A stretch of DNA of 64,000 bases, taken from positions 62,001 through 126,000 of the forward strand of contig VZRR01014189.1 of assembly GCA_013398015.1 (NCBI GenBank), given 5' to 3'. Origin of the DNA: Oreocharis arfaki (taxonomy: Eukaryota > Chordata > Aves > Passeriformes > Paramythiidae). Both the position numbers and the translations under genes were made by a program. The notes beneath the pieces are model-generated. The model did not search any database, had not been told where the DNA came from, and was given only the letters and a program-made list of their open reading frames with translations. Shown here one piece after another: positions 37,101-48,537 of this stretch (position 1 is its first letter; each line of letters begins with the position of its first letter).

Positions 37101-40058
37101 TGGAAAGCCCATGAGATGTTTGGGCCATGTAGAATTTTGGGTGGCAGCTTCCCCTTGTAAGCGTTGGAGTGATAGGCTGGAAAAGGGCTGGAGCCCACCT
37201 TGCTCTGGAACCTGAGATGGACAGAGAATGGGGGGTTTGTGGCAGCACGGATGGTTAGAAACTCCAGGATTTTGGTGTGGGGTTTCCACTTGTGATGAGT
37301 TTGGGAGACAGGACCTTGGAGGTGTTAAGGTGAGCAGTGGAGGAAGCCAGGCCTTGGGCTCTGACCTGGCCAATGAGGCCTTTGACACACAGGGAGTTTT
37401 GGAGATGGTCTCTCCAAGCAGTTTAATTTCACACCTGTCTTGCAGAGGGAGTCCCTTGTAACAGGGAACAGACAGCCCTGCTGACAACCCATTTGCTCGA
37501 GCACTTCTCCTCTCCAGCTGCCTGCACTCAGGTTCCTGTATTTACAAGGACCTGTATAAGCTGTTGAACGTCCCTGCTGCTGCCCAGAGCACAGGAGCCA
37601 CTTTTCAGGACAGCACCAGCACTGGAGTTACGGGCAGTGGATGCCAAACTCTGTTTACAGCTGGTAGTAAAATGCCCCAGTGCCCACCGACCACAGTTAA
37701 AAATGTCTCAGTACTAATCTGAATTTGCCTGGCTTTAACAACCATCTCCCTGATCTTTTTATTTGTTACAGCAGGATGCTGAACCCTTTTCAATTTGTCA
37801 ACACCCTTGGATGGGTGCTGTAAAATTTTAAAGCTCCGCCTAAATCACAGCCCTGCTTTGTGGACTGCGAGCCAAGTCATCCTCCCCACTTTGCACTGTG
37901 CTGAGCTCAAAACCTAATAAATAACGTTAATCATGCCATCCATTTCCTCCACAGGGAGCGACTGGTAAATGGTTATTAATTCAGTGATAAATTCTGATGC
38001 CTCTTTCCCAGTCCTGGCAGTAATGTCTGGTTATGTCTCATGATTTTCAGGAAAAGCAGCGCCCGCATCTGCTCTTTTACTGCGCGTTTGTTCATTCACA
38101 TTTCCTCGGCTGCTGCAGGTTTCACAACCCTGGTGTTTCCCTGCTGCCACCCCTTCCCAGAAGTGTGAAATCAATCTAACAGGAGCCGTGTGGCCACAGC
38201 CTCGCTCGGCAGCCCCAGCCCCAGGGCTCTGCTCCCCTCCCCTTGCTCTGATCCTTTCCTGACTAAAACAGGGATGAAGGTATTTATGTTATAATTGAGG
38301 GGTGAATTTCACCCTTTGGAACACGATTATGACGCAGGCTATCATCCAAATTCCCAAATATCTTTAAAAACTGGATGAACCAGCTCTGGTGTGGGGGACG
38401 GTCCAGCCCCTCCATAATTCCCAGTTATTCTGTGCCTGGCGGAATGCGGCGCTGGGATGTGATTCAACGTCTGTGCAAACACATGCTGATGTCTGTCAAA
38501 GATAGTGGCTGCTTTCCTGTGCCCTGCCTGCGAATCTGCTTTGTGCAGACAGCTGGATATTTATGAGTTTTATATTTACCCCACGGTCGTGCAGTTTTGC
38601 TGTTTATCCACCAGTTTCTATTGTTTTTCCTTTTGTGGGAGCTCTCCACGCGCGGGGGAAGGCGTGCAGCGAGGAATACGTCTCTAGGCACGTAAGTACC
38701 TTCCTGAGAGACATTAAGCATATGGATGACACACTCCCAAGTTTGGTTAGAGGCAGATCCACATGCTGAGGCTCAACTCCTCTCTTCACAACATGTAATT
38801 TGGCCAAAGAGATAAAGGATTGCAGTAACACAGGCAATATACAGTCAGCCCAAGCAGGAAGATTTTTCACAGGAAATTTTCAAATATGTGTTAACATATA
38901 TTTCATTTCAAGCAGTGAGTCTAACACGAAGGCAATCCTGTTATTTCTGTTCTGGAAAGCATCCAGTACCCTATAAGCCTTCTAAAAAAGCAGTGTGGCT
39001 CAGTCACAGAGGGAGTGTATTAGTGCAAACGGCATGGATGTTGCTGACTTGGCAATCAGCAAAAACATAATGAGCTCCTTTAACCATGGGAATGGAGCAG
39101 CCTTCCCGGAAAGCTGCCGTGCCCGCTGCCCTCCCCATCGACTGAACTGGGGGTGGAGACGTGTGTGGGAGCAGGCGCCTCTGGTGAGAGGTGAGGAGGT
39201 TCCCTAAGTCCTTGAGAAATTGATTCAAACTCCGTTTATGACTCTTTTTCTGGAGGTTGACAAACCATCCTTCAGGTCTCTCTCCCTCCCTGCCCTGAGG
39301 AATGGCTGCTATTGGAACAGCTCAGGGACAGCCTAGTGCCCATCGTGGATGGGCTGTTCCTCTGGGGTTATATGGATCTAGAAATCCTAAAGATCCAGCT
39401 GTGTTTGGTGGACTCATAAGTCCTGTCTCTTGCCTGCTGCTGTCAACATGCCTCTAGGACCCTTGGCTGGGGTTCAGCAAGATTCCCTCCATCCCAATTT
39501 CCCTTTGGGATTCCCACTGTGCCCAATCCTCCTCCCCTTCTCCCCGCCACTGTTGCTGCTGCATGGGACACTCAAATATGGTCACAAACAGACGTGCAAG
39601 GCAACCCAGCCAAGCAACCCCCAGCAGGAGGGATGGCAATGAGGTGTGTTTGCAGACCAACACGAAAACAGCCCCATGCGCCCCATCCCAAACTCAGTGC
39701 CTGTTTCCTTCTGCTACAGGGGACATGGAGCCTATTTTTCCTTCTGCCATGTTCTCCAGCCTCCTAAGCAAAGCCTGGTGTGAGTCCTGGTGCTTTCTCC
39801 CATGCATGCTCACGTACCTCCTGGCAGGCTGATGGGCCCGCAGCTCTTCTCTTTGGGACCTTGCTCCTGCATGAAAATCCGCTTGGTGCAGAGTCTCCAG
39901 AGCCCGAAATGAGCCGCCTCGCAGGTGGTGGTGTTTTTCTCCACACTGGGGCTGAGCACGGCCCAGTGATCAGTCACGACGGCTGCGAAGAGCAGCGAGA
40001 TGCCCACCAAGATCACGGAGAACGTCAGCCGGACCTTCAGGGGTTTGCTCTCGTCCAT
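30942..40058 (-). CDS. CACNG1: CACNG1, voltage-dependent calcium channel gamma-1 subunit (complete, 4 exons)
   Basis: Exons 39818-40058, 34118-34192, 31891-32028 and 30942-31168 (minus strand) join in phase 1 at each junction with GT-AG introns, giving 226 aa (human 222). Claudin-fold four-pass membrane protein: TM1 about residues 10-30, the first extracellular loop with the GLW motif (52-54) and Cys46/Cys57, TM2 about 107-133, TM3 about 143-162, TM4 about 182-208, and a C-terminus ending in DAEPEH. Sequons at N42 (NTT) and N83 (NCS) match glycosylation of the outer loop. From family knowledge, gamma-1 is the auxiliary subunit of the skeletal-muscle dihydropyridine receptor (Cav1.1) and dampens its current. 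It lacks the long cytosolic tail and PDZ ligand of TARPs. CACNG4 follows upstream on the same strand. Confidence 0.97.
31169..31890 (-). other. CACNG1 intron 3 (0.7 kb)
   Basis: Noncoding; nothing recognised besides splice sites (minus GTACGAGG donor at 31890, CAG acceptor at 31169). Confidence 0.85.
31891..32028 (-). CDS. CACNG1: CACNG1 coding exon 3 (TM2)
   Basis: Minus-strand acceptor TTTGGCAG, donor GTACGAGG. It encodes EYSISAAAIAIFSVGFAIIG, TICVLLSFRKKRDYLLKPAS and MFYTFAG. This is TM2, the short basic inner loop and the start of TM3. 138 nt, phase 1 in and out. Confidence 0.96.
32029..34117 (-). other. CACNG1 intron 2 (2.1 kb)
   Basis: Noncoding. A small imperfect tandem repeat around TTCTTCCTGAT occurs at 33115-33165 with T-runs. 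No other gene or named repeat recognised. Confidence 0.8.
34118..34192 (-). CDS. CACNG1: CACNG1 coding exon 2 (outer loop, 75 nt)
   Basis: Minus-strand acceptor CTCTTTCAG, donor GTAATG. It encodes DHNCSYFKHFTPGETSEIFE and VTTQK, matching the mammalian NCSYFRHFNPGESSEIFE segment. It carries the second sequon. Phase 1 in and out. Confidence 0.95.
34193..39817 (-). other. CACNG1 intron 1 (5.6 kb)
   Basis: Noncoding, moderately GC-rich in 34.5-37.5 kb, hence several spurious ORFs on both strands (for example 34454-34972 and 35365-35787). No repeat of a known avian family is obvious to me. Confidence 0.8.
39818..40058 (-). CDS. CACNG1: CACNG1 coding exon 1 (start, TM1, GLW loop)
   Basis: The ATG at 40058 (minus) gives MDESKPLKVRLTFSVILVGI, VTDHWAVLSPSVEKNTTTCE, AAHFGLWRLCTKR and ends PISLPG. 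The start agrees with the family's short cytosolic N-terminus. Donor GTACGTGAG. The segment around residues 62-72 is about four residues longer than in human gamma-1. Confidence 0.95.
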
Positions 40059-40420
40059 CCCGCTCCGGACCGGCGCTCCTGGCAGAGCGCGGAGGGGGAT
40101 TCGCGAGGGCTCCCGAAATCCTGGCGCATCTGAGTGCCTGGAAATGTCAGCCCCGGGGCCGCAGGCAGCTGCTGGGCTGTGTCAGGAGGCTCCCAAAGCA
40201 CAGCTCAGCTTTCGGCCTCGTCCCAGCCGGGCTGTTTTGGATTCCCACGCCCGGCTGGGCAGGCGCTCGCTGGAGTGGCTGCAGCCGCCGCTCAGGGGCT
40301 GAGATCTCTTGACTTGCAGCATGCCCAGAAATAGGCATTAATAGGATGATTAACTTTTCAGCGGGGTTATAAAAACATCTGTGTTTATAATAGTGCTGGG
40401 CCTGGGTTCAGGCTGATCCT
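40059..40420 (-). promoter_or_regulatory. Putative CACNG1 5'UTR and promoter region
   Basis: Sequence just upstream of the CACNG1 ATG is locally CpG-rich (about 40060-40290) and then AT-rich. On the minus strand there is a TATAAA-like element (plus strand 40384-40392) and an E-box CAGATG (40376-40381). These fit a muscle promoter, but the transcription start is not determined here. Confidence 0.25.
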
Positions 40421-43400
40421 AAACAGTTTAATAGCCCTGAAGCCCGCTCGCTCCACGCCTGCGGCTCACGGCAACCCCTGCACGGAGCTCGGGGCTGGTC
40501 GTGCCTCCAGAGCCCAGCACTGTGGCAGAGCGATAAAATCACCCAACTAGTTTATTCTATTATTTATTTTTATTATAGTTATTTTTAGTCTGTGTTTTTG
40601 TTATAACTCTTTTTAATTAACCCGAACTATTCTGAGTAGTTGGGGGAGGGTTTGTGGGTTCCATTTGTTCTGGGTTTTTTTGTTTTGCTTTTCTTTTGGT
40701 CAGTTTTTTTTGCGTCTTTTTTTTTCCTAATGCAAAATCTCTCAAATGCTCGTTTGCTTTCCTATCAACCAGGTTCCCCTCAATGCCTACAGCAACTCCA
40801 GCAGCCACCCAAAACATCTATTCCTTCTTCCAGAAGTGACTTCTCTTGCCTTGAGCCCAGATTGCTGGGGCTGGGCCAGCCTCTCTCTTTCCCTTTGATA
40901 TTTCAGCTGATTGTAAAGCCAATTTGATGGTAATGTCAATGCAGAGGCCACTGTGGAGGTGACATTACAATTGTGATGTCAAACTGAGGAGGGTGACAGT
41001 ACCTGAATGTTAAAAGAATGGTTAAAAAAATGCCAGTGGAAAGCTGCAAATATCGTTGTGTCAAGATAATGTCAGAGCTACTCCAGTCCTGCTTTATTAA
41101 CACCCCAGTTTGATGTCAAAATAAAGGTGCAGAGGTGTCAGCTCAAGCTGATGAGGACAGTGTGGAGCAAGGAATTAAGGTGTAGGAAGAGCATGGCAAA
41201 GGGAGAGAAAAAAAGGTGTAAGTTAAAAAATGTTGGTCTAAAATAACTGTAATTGACATATGACCTAGAGGGGTTAACATCACTCAGCTTCATGTGTGGC
41301 TGGGACGGCTTAGACACCCCTGTGGAGCAGAGGGACGTGTGGGCAGCCAGGATGGCATCTGGTGCCCCATTCTTGCTGGGATGTGGGAGCTGTGGGCAGG
41401 AATGAAGGTACCTGGAGCAAAATTGGAGGAGAAGGAGGCCAGGGAGGGCAGTGGGGACATGGAACAAGGCAGGGACCAGGGACCACAGGCACATCCATGC
41501 TGGGGCTGGCAGAGATATTAGAGGCTTCCATTTAAACCAGAACCAAGAGCTGTCATGAAAGCAGAAAAGCCTAAAGGGAGCAGACTTTAAGCCGGAAAAG
41601 AAATGCATTAAAGATGTAATGCCTTTTCCTTTGAAGTAGACTCTTGTTAAATTTCACTAGACATCAGTCGATCTTGGGAGCTGCATCCCAACTTCAATTC
41701 CTTGATGCTACAAACTCCACAGGTGGAGCAGAGGGAAGTGAATGTGTGTTTGCAAATGCGGGCACAAAGCGACGCTCTGGTTGCTGAGGCATCAAGTGCT
41801 AATGATCCTGCTTCAGACTAATTACAACCTACAAGGACTGCAGGGGTGGGAACTCATTAATTTTTTCACTGGTGTTGGTCTTTGTGCCTCTTCCAGTGTT
41901 GGCAAGAATCACACCTTTTGTTCTCATTTAGATCCTTCATTCTGGAGAAGTTCTATGGGTTTGGTTTGGCTTTGAGTTTCTTAATTTCCAGGAAACAACT
42001 GAAGGGAAATCAGAAGGGAATAATTGATCCTTCCCTGCTGCTGAGTGGAGCTGGGAGTGTGAACAGGCTTCGAAGAGCCCCAGCATGGACAGCAGTGGCT
42101 TCCCACGCTCACATTGCTGCAGCTGGGGTAAAACACTGTCCCCAGCCCCCAAAAATGACCAAATGCTCCCAGCCCATGGGAACAAAAGGGTTTTGTGGGT
42201 TATTTGTGGGCACCTGAAAAATGCAGAAGCAAAATGGATTTCTGGAGGAGCACAGGACTAAAGCAAACCCTGGAAGTTTTCTGCACATCCAGAAGACCAT
42301 GATACCTAATCCTCGGGGAAGGGTTCCTGCAGTCTCCCTGCGTCAGCTGGTAAATATCCACATTTAGAAATCGATATCACATGAAATATGAACAGACTAT
42401 TAATGAGGACCTGTTGGAAATCAGGGAGGACTGCAATTAGTTGCACTTTAGCAGCAGTGAGTGAGGGACACAATTCTGTTTCTCTTCTGGAGAAAATGCC
42501 AAAGGAGGCGTCTGAAGCCCAACTCTTGTGTTGTTTTTTTCCCTGGCAGAGGTGGTGACTTGGCTCTGCTGCCCAGCACTTGCACTCTTCTGTATTTCTC
42601 CCAGACCGGCCAGACCAACCACAACCAGATTAACCTCGCTCTGTGGTTCCCTGCTTGCAGAATGATGCTCTGCCAAAGACCCTTCCCAGGTGAGAATAAC
42701 CCAGAGAGGGGGAGATGGCACCTGCTGTGCTCTCAGCTCAAATGTGAGTTCAGCAAAGAGCTTTCTTCAGGCAGGGCCTCCCCAGTAATAGTTGGGCTTC
42801 CCAGCCTGCATTGCCCCAGTGTGGTGACACCACTGGGATCGGGGTGGGCTCTGCACAGCCAAAACCTGGGAATGCCACCAATGGCACCCTCTGAAAGCTC
42901 CGCGATTCTGGGCTTGAGATCATGGAAGGCAAGAGCTAAATGTGTGTGTGTGTTTTGGCTGGCTATTTTATTTTTCAGTAGACTCCCACCCTGCTGTATA
43001 TAGCTGGCCATCCCTGCTGCCCCTGTGACTGATCCACAGCTCCGTGCTCCCAAAATACTGCCAGCCATGCCGGCTGTGCCGCTGGGGAAAGCGATCCCCT
43101 GGCTCTGGGAGCACGGAGCACGGGCTGAAAGCCGAGCTGGATTGCAAACAGGTGCAGAGCCTCTCCTTTCCCTTTTAGTTTCGGCACCACCCATGTTTGT
43201 TAGTTTGCTCGTTCCAAGGAAATGCCACATCCTCTTTTTTCCACTTTCTGGAGCCTTAAGGACTCTGTCTCTGCTTCCCCCCTCCTCAAACACCACCGCT
43301 TTTCCCAACACCCCTGTTCACAGCAGGGCAGCCACAGCTCCTGGGGTCACCATTTACCCACAGACTTGGGATGTAGATGTGGAAAAAACCTTTATTTTTT

Positions 43401-44247
43401 TCAGTCCAAGAGAAACAGCTTTGGGCCTGAGCTTTAAATGGCATCACTACCACGTGTCAGAGGCATCTGAAAAAGATGAATCCCCTGCCTCCCTCCAGAT
43501 GTGCCAATTCATCATGAGCCTGGGAGAGGTGGGTAGAGACAGGCAGCCAGTCCTCATCTTTGTAGAGAGGAGGCTGAGGAACTGGGAGGTGAAGTTAAAA
43601 GAAGCATTTGAAGAAGAAATATTGTCTCTGATTCGGGGATGGTTGGGGATGTCTGGGAGTGGGGAGAGGCTGCTCAGCTGCTGACCCGTGTCCGGCACCG
43701 CTCGTCCCGCTGGGATTTTGTGGTGGCGATCACAGCAGGGCTGTGTGGAGCTTCAGCTCGTGGGGTCAGGCTTCCTTCAGGCAGAACGGGCAAGATCAGG
43801 GAGAGGAGGATGCTTGAGGTGACTTCATAGGAAACCTCAAAAGCTGGAGGGAAGCTCAGGCTCAGGGAGGGCACTTCAGAACACACTGGGTTGTTTTCCT
43901 CGAGGGTGGTTTGCAGTGGCCTCTGGCCACCACACCAGGCTCAAACTGAGCACTGAAACCACAGCGTGGTCTCATATGGGACAAGTTTAAGCTGGAAATG
44001 AGAAGTTTTTTTTCTTAATTTCCAGCCAAATAACTGGAAATATTGTGAAGATAGCTTATCTTGGAGATTTTGTGGTCTGTGGGACCACAAGAATAATTTT
44101 ATCTCCTCTGAAATATTGGCTCCCAGTAACATGGACAACTGCAATCAAACAGTGACAAACTTGAAAAAAGAAATCTCAGCTCAGAGAATTTGGAAATTAA
44201 AAATCTATATACCTTTCTCCACACAAAACCAAATACATTTAAAATGG
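40421..44247. other. Intergenic region between CACNG1 and CACNG4
   Basis: About 3.8 kb between the CACNG1 5' end and the predicted CACNG4 3' end. It includes a (GT)n run at about 42940-42954. Long overlapping ORFs on both strands (42461-43684) have no family resemblance and are attributed to GC-rich composition. No gene is recognised. Confidence 0.7.
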
Positions 44248-44253
44248 TTTATT
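44248..44253 (-). terminator. Candidate CACNG4 polyadenylation signal
   Basis: Minus-strand AATAAA with a GT-rich element about 15-30 nt downstream. Chosen by that combination only; there is no transcript evidence. Confidence 0.35.
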
Positions 44254-46989
44254 TAAAAAGTAAGGATTAAGTACATTATACATGGTTGTGATTATACCAG
44301 TAGAACTGAAGCACAGTGGAAATAACACTTTAGAACTGCAGACAGAAATGTAGCCTCAAGGGACGTGATATATTAGCCCTTGTGGATATGTGATCCATAC
44401 AGAGAGAAAAGGAAATAGAAAAATAGTTTATTGTTAGATGTCTGGGCAGCTGAAGTGATTTCTCCTTTTACTCCTATTGTGTATGAGAAATGAGTAAGAG
44501 AGAGCTCATGGTACACCTGAAACTTTGTTTCTTGGAAAATCAAATCTGATCCAATAGCATTTATTTTTTTTTAGTTCTGCTGCTACAGTATGTTATATAC
44601 CAAAGGACTGATTATTGTTAATGATATGGTTTTATGGTATCTGCAGGCCTTGCTGGGAAACGGGGCTCATTTGTTCAATGCTGTCCAGGGAAACCAGAGA
44701 GATGTGGAAGAACAGATGATTTTTTTTTTTAAACTATCACTGAGTGGTTTCGAAGTCTGGGCACAATCTAACCCTGTTCAGAAAGATCAGTCATGGAGCA
44801 AGACTGTTCATGGTCTGCAAATGAGACCATGCTGCAAATTTTTCAGTTTTGTCTCAAAGTTTTCTATGGGAAAGGACTGGGTTTTTGAGGATTTTTTATT
44901 TTTACTGGAATTGTCAACTGAAGTTTTTTGGGTTTGGCTTTGGTTGAACAATTTACTGCACTGAAACTTAACTGCTGAGTTTTCAGTCGCAGCCCTTGCT
45001 GTCTCACAGGACAAAAGCTCTGGTCCCTGTTATCTCCCCATGCCTTTGTTCCCTGTCCAGACCCCATGAGCAGCCCATGATCCCCACTCCAGCTTCTTTT
45101 TTTGAAGGTGCCTGCTGGAGAATGAGCAGATGCTCCAGCTTGGACCGAAACAGGGCATGGCTCTTGGAGAGCTGCTGGACCCAGCCCTGCCTTGGGGGAG
45201 GAGGTTCCGGCAAAGAGTAACATTCCAAAACGCTCAGCAAGACTTTCTTTTGCCAAAAATACTGCACGTGCCTCTGTGGGACTGAGCTGGGCTGAAGAAA
45301 AACCTTGGGCTTTGGCTGGAATCAGATGGGTGGTTTGAAGCACATTCACTGGAGAACGACGACCAAAAGAACAAAACCCACGCGCGGAGCAAACCTCACA
45401 CTGTCCACTTCCAGTTCAAGGTACATGAGTTTAGAGAAACAGCCTATATCTAACTCCTGGTTTTAAAGGGAATGGTTTTATTCTTAATTACAGTAAACAC
45501 GGATGAGGACTTAGTTCTAACTATTAGTTTATTAACACAGTGGGAAACAAATAGTTCCGGGAAATTGCACTTGAAAAATACATTGACTATAATTAGATGT
45601 AAATTAATTAGCACTTAGTATGACACACTAATGAGACAGAAGGTTGGTTTTTTTCATTGCAAACTTCTACTTCTATCATAGCTAATCAAAGTATTTTAAT
45701 ATTACGAAGTCTCAAAAAGTAGGAAATAATTTATTGTTTGAAAGCATAAAGATTCTTGTAAAAAAAACCTTTCATCAAGAACTTTAATAATTTTAGAACC
45801 CTTTTATGTTGTCCTAGCCGAAAAGTAGGTAAAAAAGTTTTCTTTTCTGCCTCTGTTTGAATTTTTCTTTTAAAAAGCTTGTGTAACATCTTTCTCCATA
45901 GTGTGTTGATACAGAAAGTAGCACAACATTTTCTACTTTTAAATCATTCCCATCGCTCCATTCACTTTAACTCTCAGAGTTCAGAGGTTTGAAAAAAGGA
46001 TCCCAGCAGAGTTTTAACCTGAATGGAAACTCTTAATGAGCAGGGATGAAGGCTCCAACCCACCTCTGCCAAAATAACGATGTGGCTCTGCCAGGCTGAG
46101 GGCCAGGCAGAGCTTAACAGTGACTAGGGGAAGACTCTCGCTTAAAATTGAAAATTGTGTCTTGGTTCTTGCAAGGAGAGAGGCTTGAGCAGGGTTTATC
46201 TAGGGGGAGAGGGGGTTCAACTTGCTTTTTGGGATGTTAAGGCAGCTTCTCCAGGATTTCCCTGGAGGACTTGGTTGCACTAGCTGAAAGCCTCATATCC
46301 AAACCACCACTGAGTCTCTGGCCCTGGGGCCATCATAGGATAAATTAAGACTAAAGAGGTTTTAACAGTTTGGCTGAGATCTCCCACTACCAGTGACCCA
46401 AACTTTTCAAATTATGGATTTTTTTCTTGTCACCACTTGTCTATTCTGCTAGCAAAGATTTTCTGGGCAAAGATGATGGGGATATTCAAAGGAATCTACA
46501 GGAATTAGATGCTCCTCTCTCGCTGCATCTAATTCATCTGAGGGGAATCGGGCACCTCATTGTCATATGGCTTGGTCGAGTGGTCACTAAAATCAGCATG
46601 AGAACTGTTAAATTAAATTACCTTCGAGTCAGGCCCTCGAGCTTTGAGATCCAAGCCTAAGTGTAAAAACTGAAAGCAGGAATTTATAAGAAAAAAAAAA
46701 AATTTAAGACTCTTTTAGAAACATATAGAAGCAAAGGGTACAAATTAGTTCCCTCCTTACGTGATGCATAGAGTTTGCTGTGGGCTCTCTGCACGTAAGT
46801 AGAGGCATCATTACAAAATAAATTAAATTAGGTCAAACCACCATTTCCATCTAAAAGCAACTATACCTTGCACCATGCGGCACTTAATTCATAATAAAAA
46901 GAGTTTAATAAATATCTCATAAACGGTGATTTCTTTTTTTTTTTTTTCTTTTGTTTTGTTCTGTTTTAAAAAATACAAAGTTGTCATCT

Positions 46990-47245
46990 GCTCTGTTAAC
47001 ACTCGGCTCCCGTTGCTGCGGGAGTTTCGCCAGTCCGGGCGCGTGAGCTTCACGTGTGCCGCCGCGCGTCGTGCAGAGATCTCCGTTTGCAGTAGCGTCA
47101 GTGTTGCACTTGTGAAGCAGTAAGGAAACAGGAACGCGGCCGCCCCGGCTCAGCCCTGCTCCTCGCCTCGCTCCGGGAAGTCTCTAGGGGCTCCTGCCAG
47201 CCAGCACTCAGCACCTTGCCGGATCAGGCACTAGGGCTCGTCGAA
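46990..47245. other. CpG-dense patch within the CACNG4 3'UTR
   Basis: About 24 CpG dinucleotides in 250 bp by eye, including a GCGGCCGC site at 47136-47143. On both sides lie several hundred bases with almost no CpG. There is no open frame that fits CACNG4. It could be a small CpG island, a 3'-end promoter or a conserved regulatory element. Confidence 0.6.
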
Positions 47246-47998
47246 ATGAGAATTCAAGTTTTCTAAACGTTAGGCAAGAAATGATATTTGCAAATATGCT
47301 CAAGTCCCACCTACTTTAATCTTTCCCTTTCTAGGTGTTTCAAGACGCACCCACCCTCTGCTCCTCGGCCTGTATTGCCCCAAGGGATGCCTTACCCCAG
47401 GAATGGGAGACCCCCTCCCCACACCATCAGGGAGTCTGTAATGCTCAGTACGTGGGTGCTCTATGGTTTCAGTGGCACAGGTCAGTTCTAGAAAGTGTTG
47501 CCTTCAAAAATATTTTCTTTTTTTTTCTTTTTTTTTTTTTTGAAAGAGGCAAAGCTTACGCCGTGTCAGAGGAAAGTGGCTCACTTGATGAGTAGTTCGT
47601 ATTCATCCTTGGGCTTGGTTATAAATTATAGTTGCAAGTTTGTATTAAGGGATCTCAATATTAGAAAAGAAAAAGTAGTACAATAATTTTTCTGTAATCC
47701 TTTAAAACACACTGGTGGCCAGTCCTTTGTAGTTTCTCCAAGACTGTGTATACACTACAAAAGTGCAGGAACATGAACTGCCTTCATCTCGTGACACCAA
47801 GAACGGAAATAAACAAACTCCAAATAGCTTCAAAAAAAGCTACGAGCATGTAAATATCTTTATATTGGTCCAGAGGATCTCCACTTGCTACCTCAACACA
47901 TGCCACAATTAAAGAGGTGAGAGGGTATTTTAACATCGCTCCTTACAGATCCATTCTGTTTGGACATCTCTTCAAAAAGCACGAGGAAGGAAGGTGCT

Positions 47999-48537
47999 TC
48001 AAACAGGCGTCGTTCTCCTGTTGACCATGTTCACGTGGAGTCCTTCCTTAAATTCCTTCTGGAGGAAGTTGTGGACCTGCAGGAAACTGGCTTCTTGGTC
48101 TGCGTTGTAGCTGGCAGCCGTGGTAACCTTCAAAGGCTCCCTGGAGAGGGTGTACATGGAAATTTCGTTCATGGGGATGGTGCCTGCTATCTTCATGCCA
48201 ACCGGAGAAATGTCCCTGGATGGAGAAGGCTCCGTGGATCGGGAGCTGGATCTGGACCTCCGCCTCCTGTACCTATAGCTTGGCATCCTGGCATAAGGAG
48301 AACTGGAAGAAGTCTTAAGGAATTCCCTCTTGGTCTTAAACCTCAGCTCTTTGTTCTTCTCAATATAAATGTTCACAGCCAGAACACCTATGGTTTCGGC
48401 CACAATAAAAGACAAGGCTCCAAAATAAAAAGACCAGCCATAGTTGTAATGGTTCTTTTTGTCCTCATCTCGCTTGTCACTTGGGTCACCTGCATTGCTC
48501 GATATGTAGACAATGATCCCTATGATATTACTTAGAC
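47999..48537 (-). CDS. CACNG4: CACNG4 coding exon 4 (TM3 end, TM4, cytosolic tail, stop)
   Basis: Minus-strand acceptor CTTCCTCTAG beside 48537. It encodes LSNIIGIIVYISSNAGDPSD, HYNYGWSFYFGALSFIVAET (TM4), the KNKELRFKTKREFLK start of the tail, the RS-rich block and SREPLKVTTAASYN to RRTTPV, stop TGA. The long C-terminal tail separates TARPs from CACNG1. 539 nt, phase 1 in. Confidence 0.97.

Larger units (their letters stand above)
44248..47998 (-). other. CACNG4: CACNG4 3' untranslated region (predicted)
   Basis: AT-rich sequence running from the CACNG4 stop to an AATAAA on the minus strand (TTTATT at 44248-44253), which is followed by a GT-rich downstream element (ATTTGGTTTTGTGTGG). That gives about 3.75 kb. 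A CpG-dense patch interrupts it at 46990-47245. Earlier signals, such as TTTATT at about 45477 on the plus strand, could give shorter forms. Confidence 0.4.

Noticed and set aside
42461..43684. Long overlapping ORFs on both strands (up to 219 codons)
   Set aside because: They overlap each other in opposite directions, contain no recognisable domain and lack splice or promoter context; GC-rich composition explains them.
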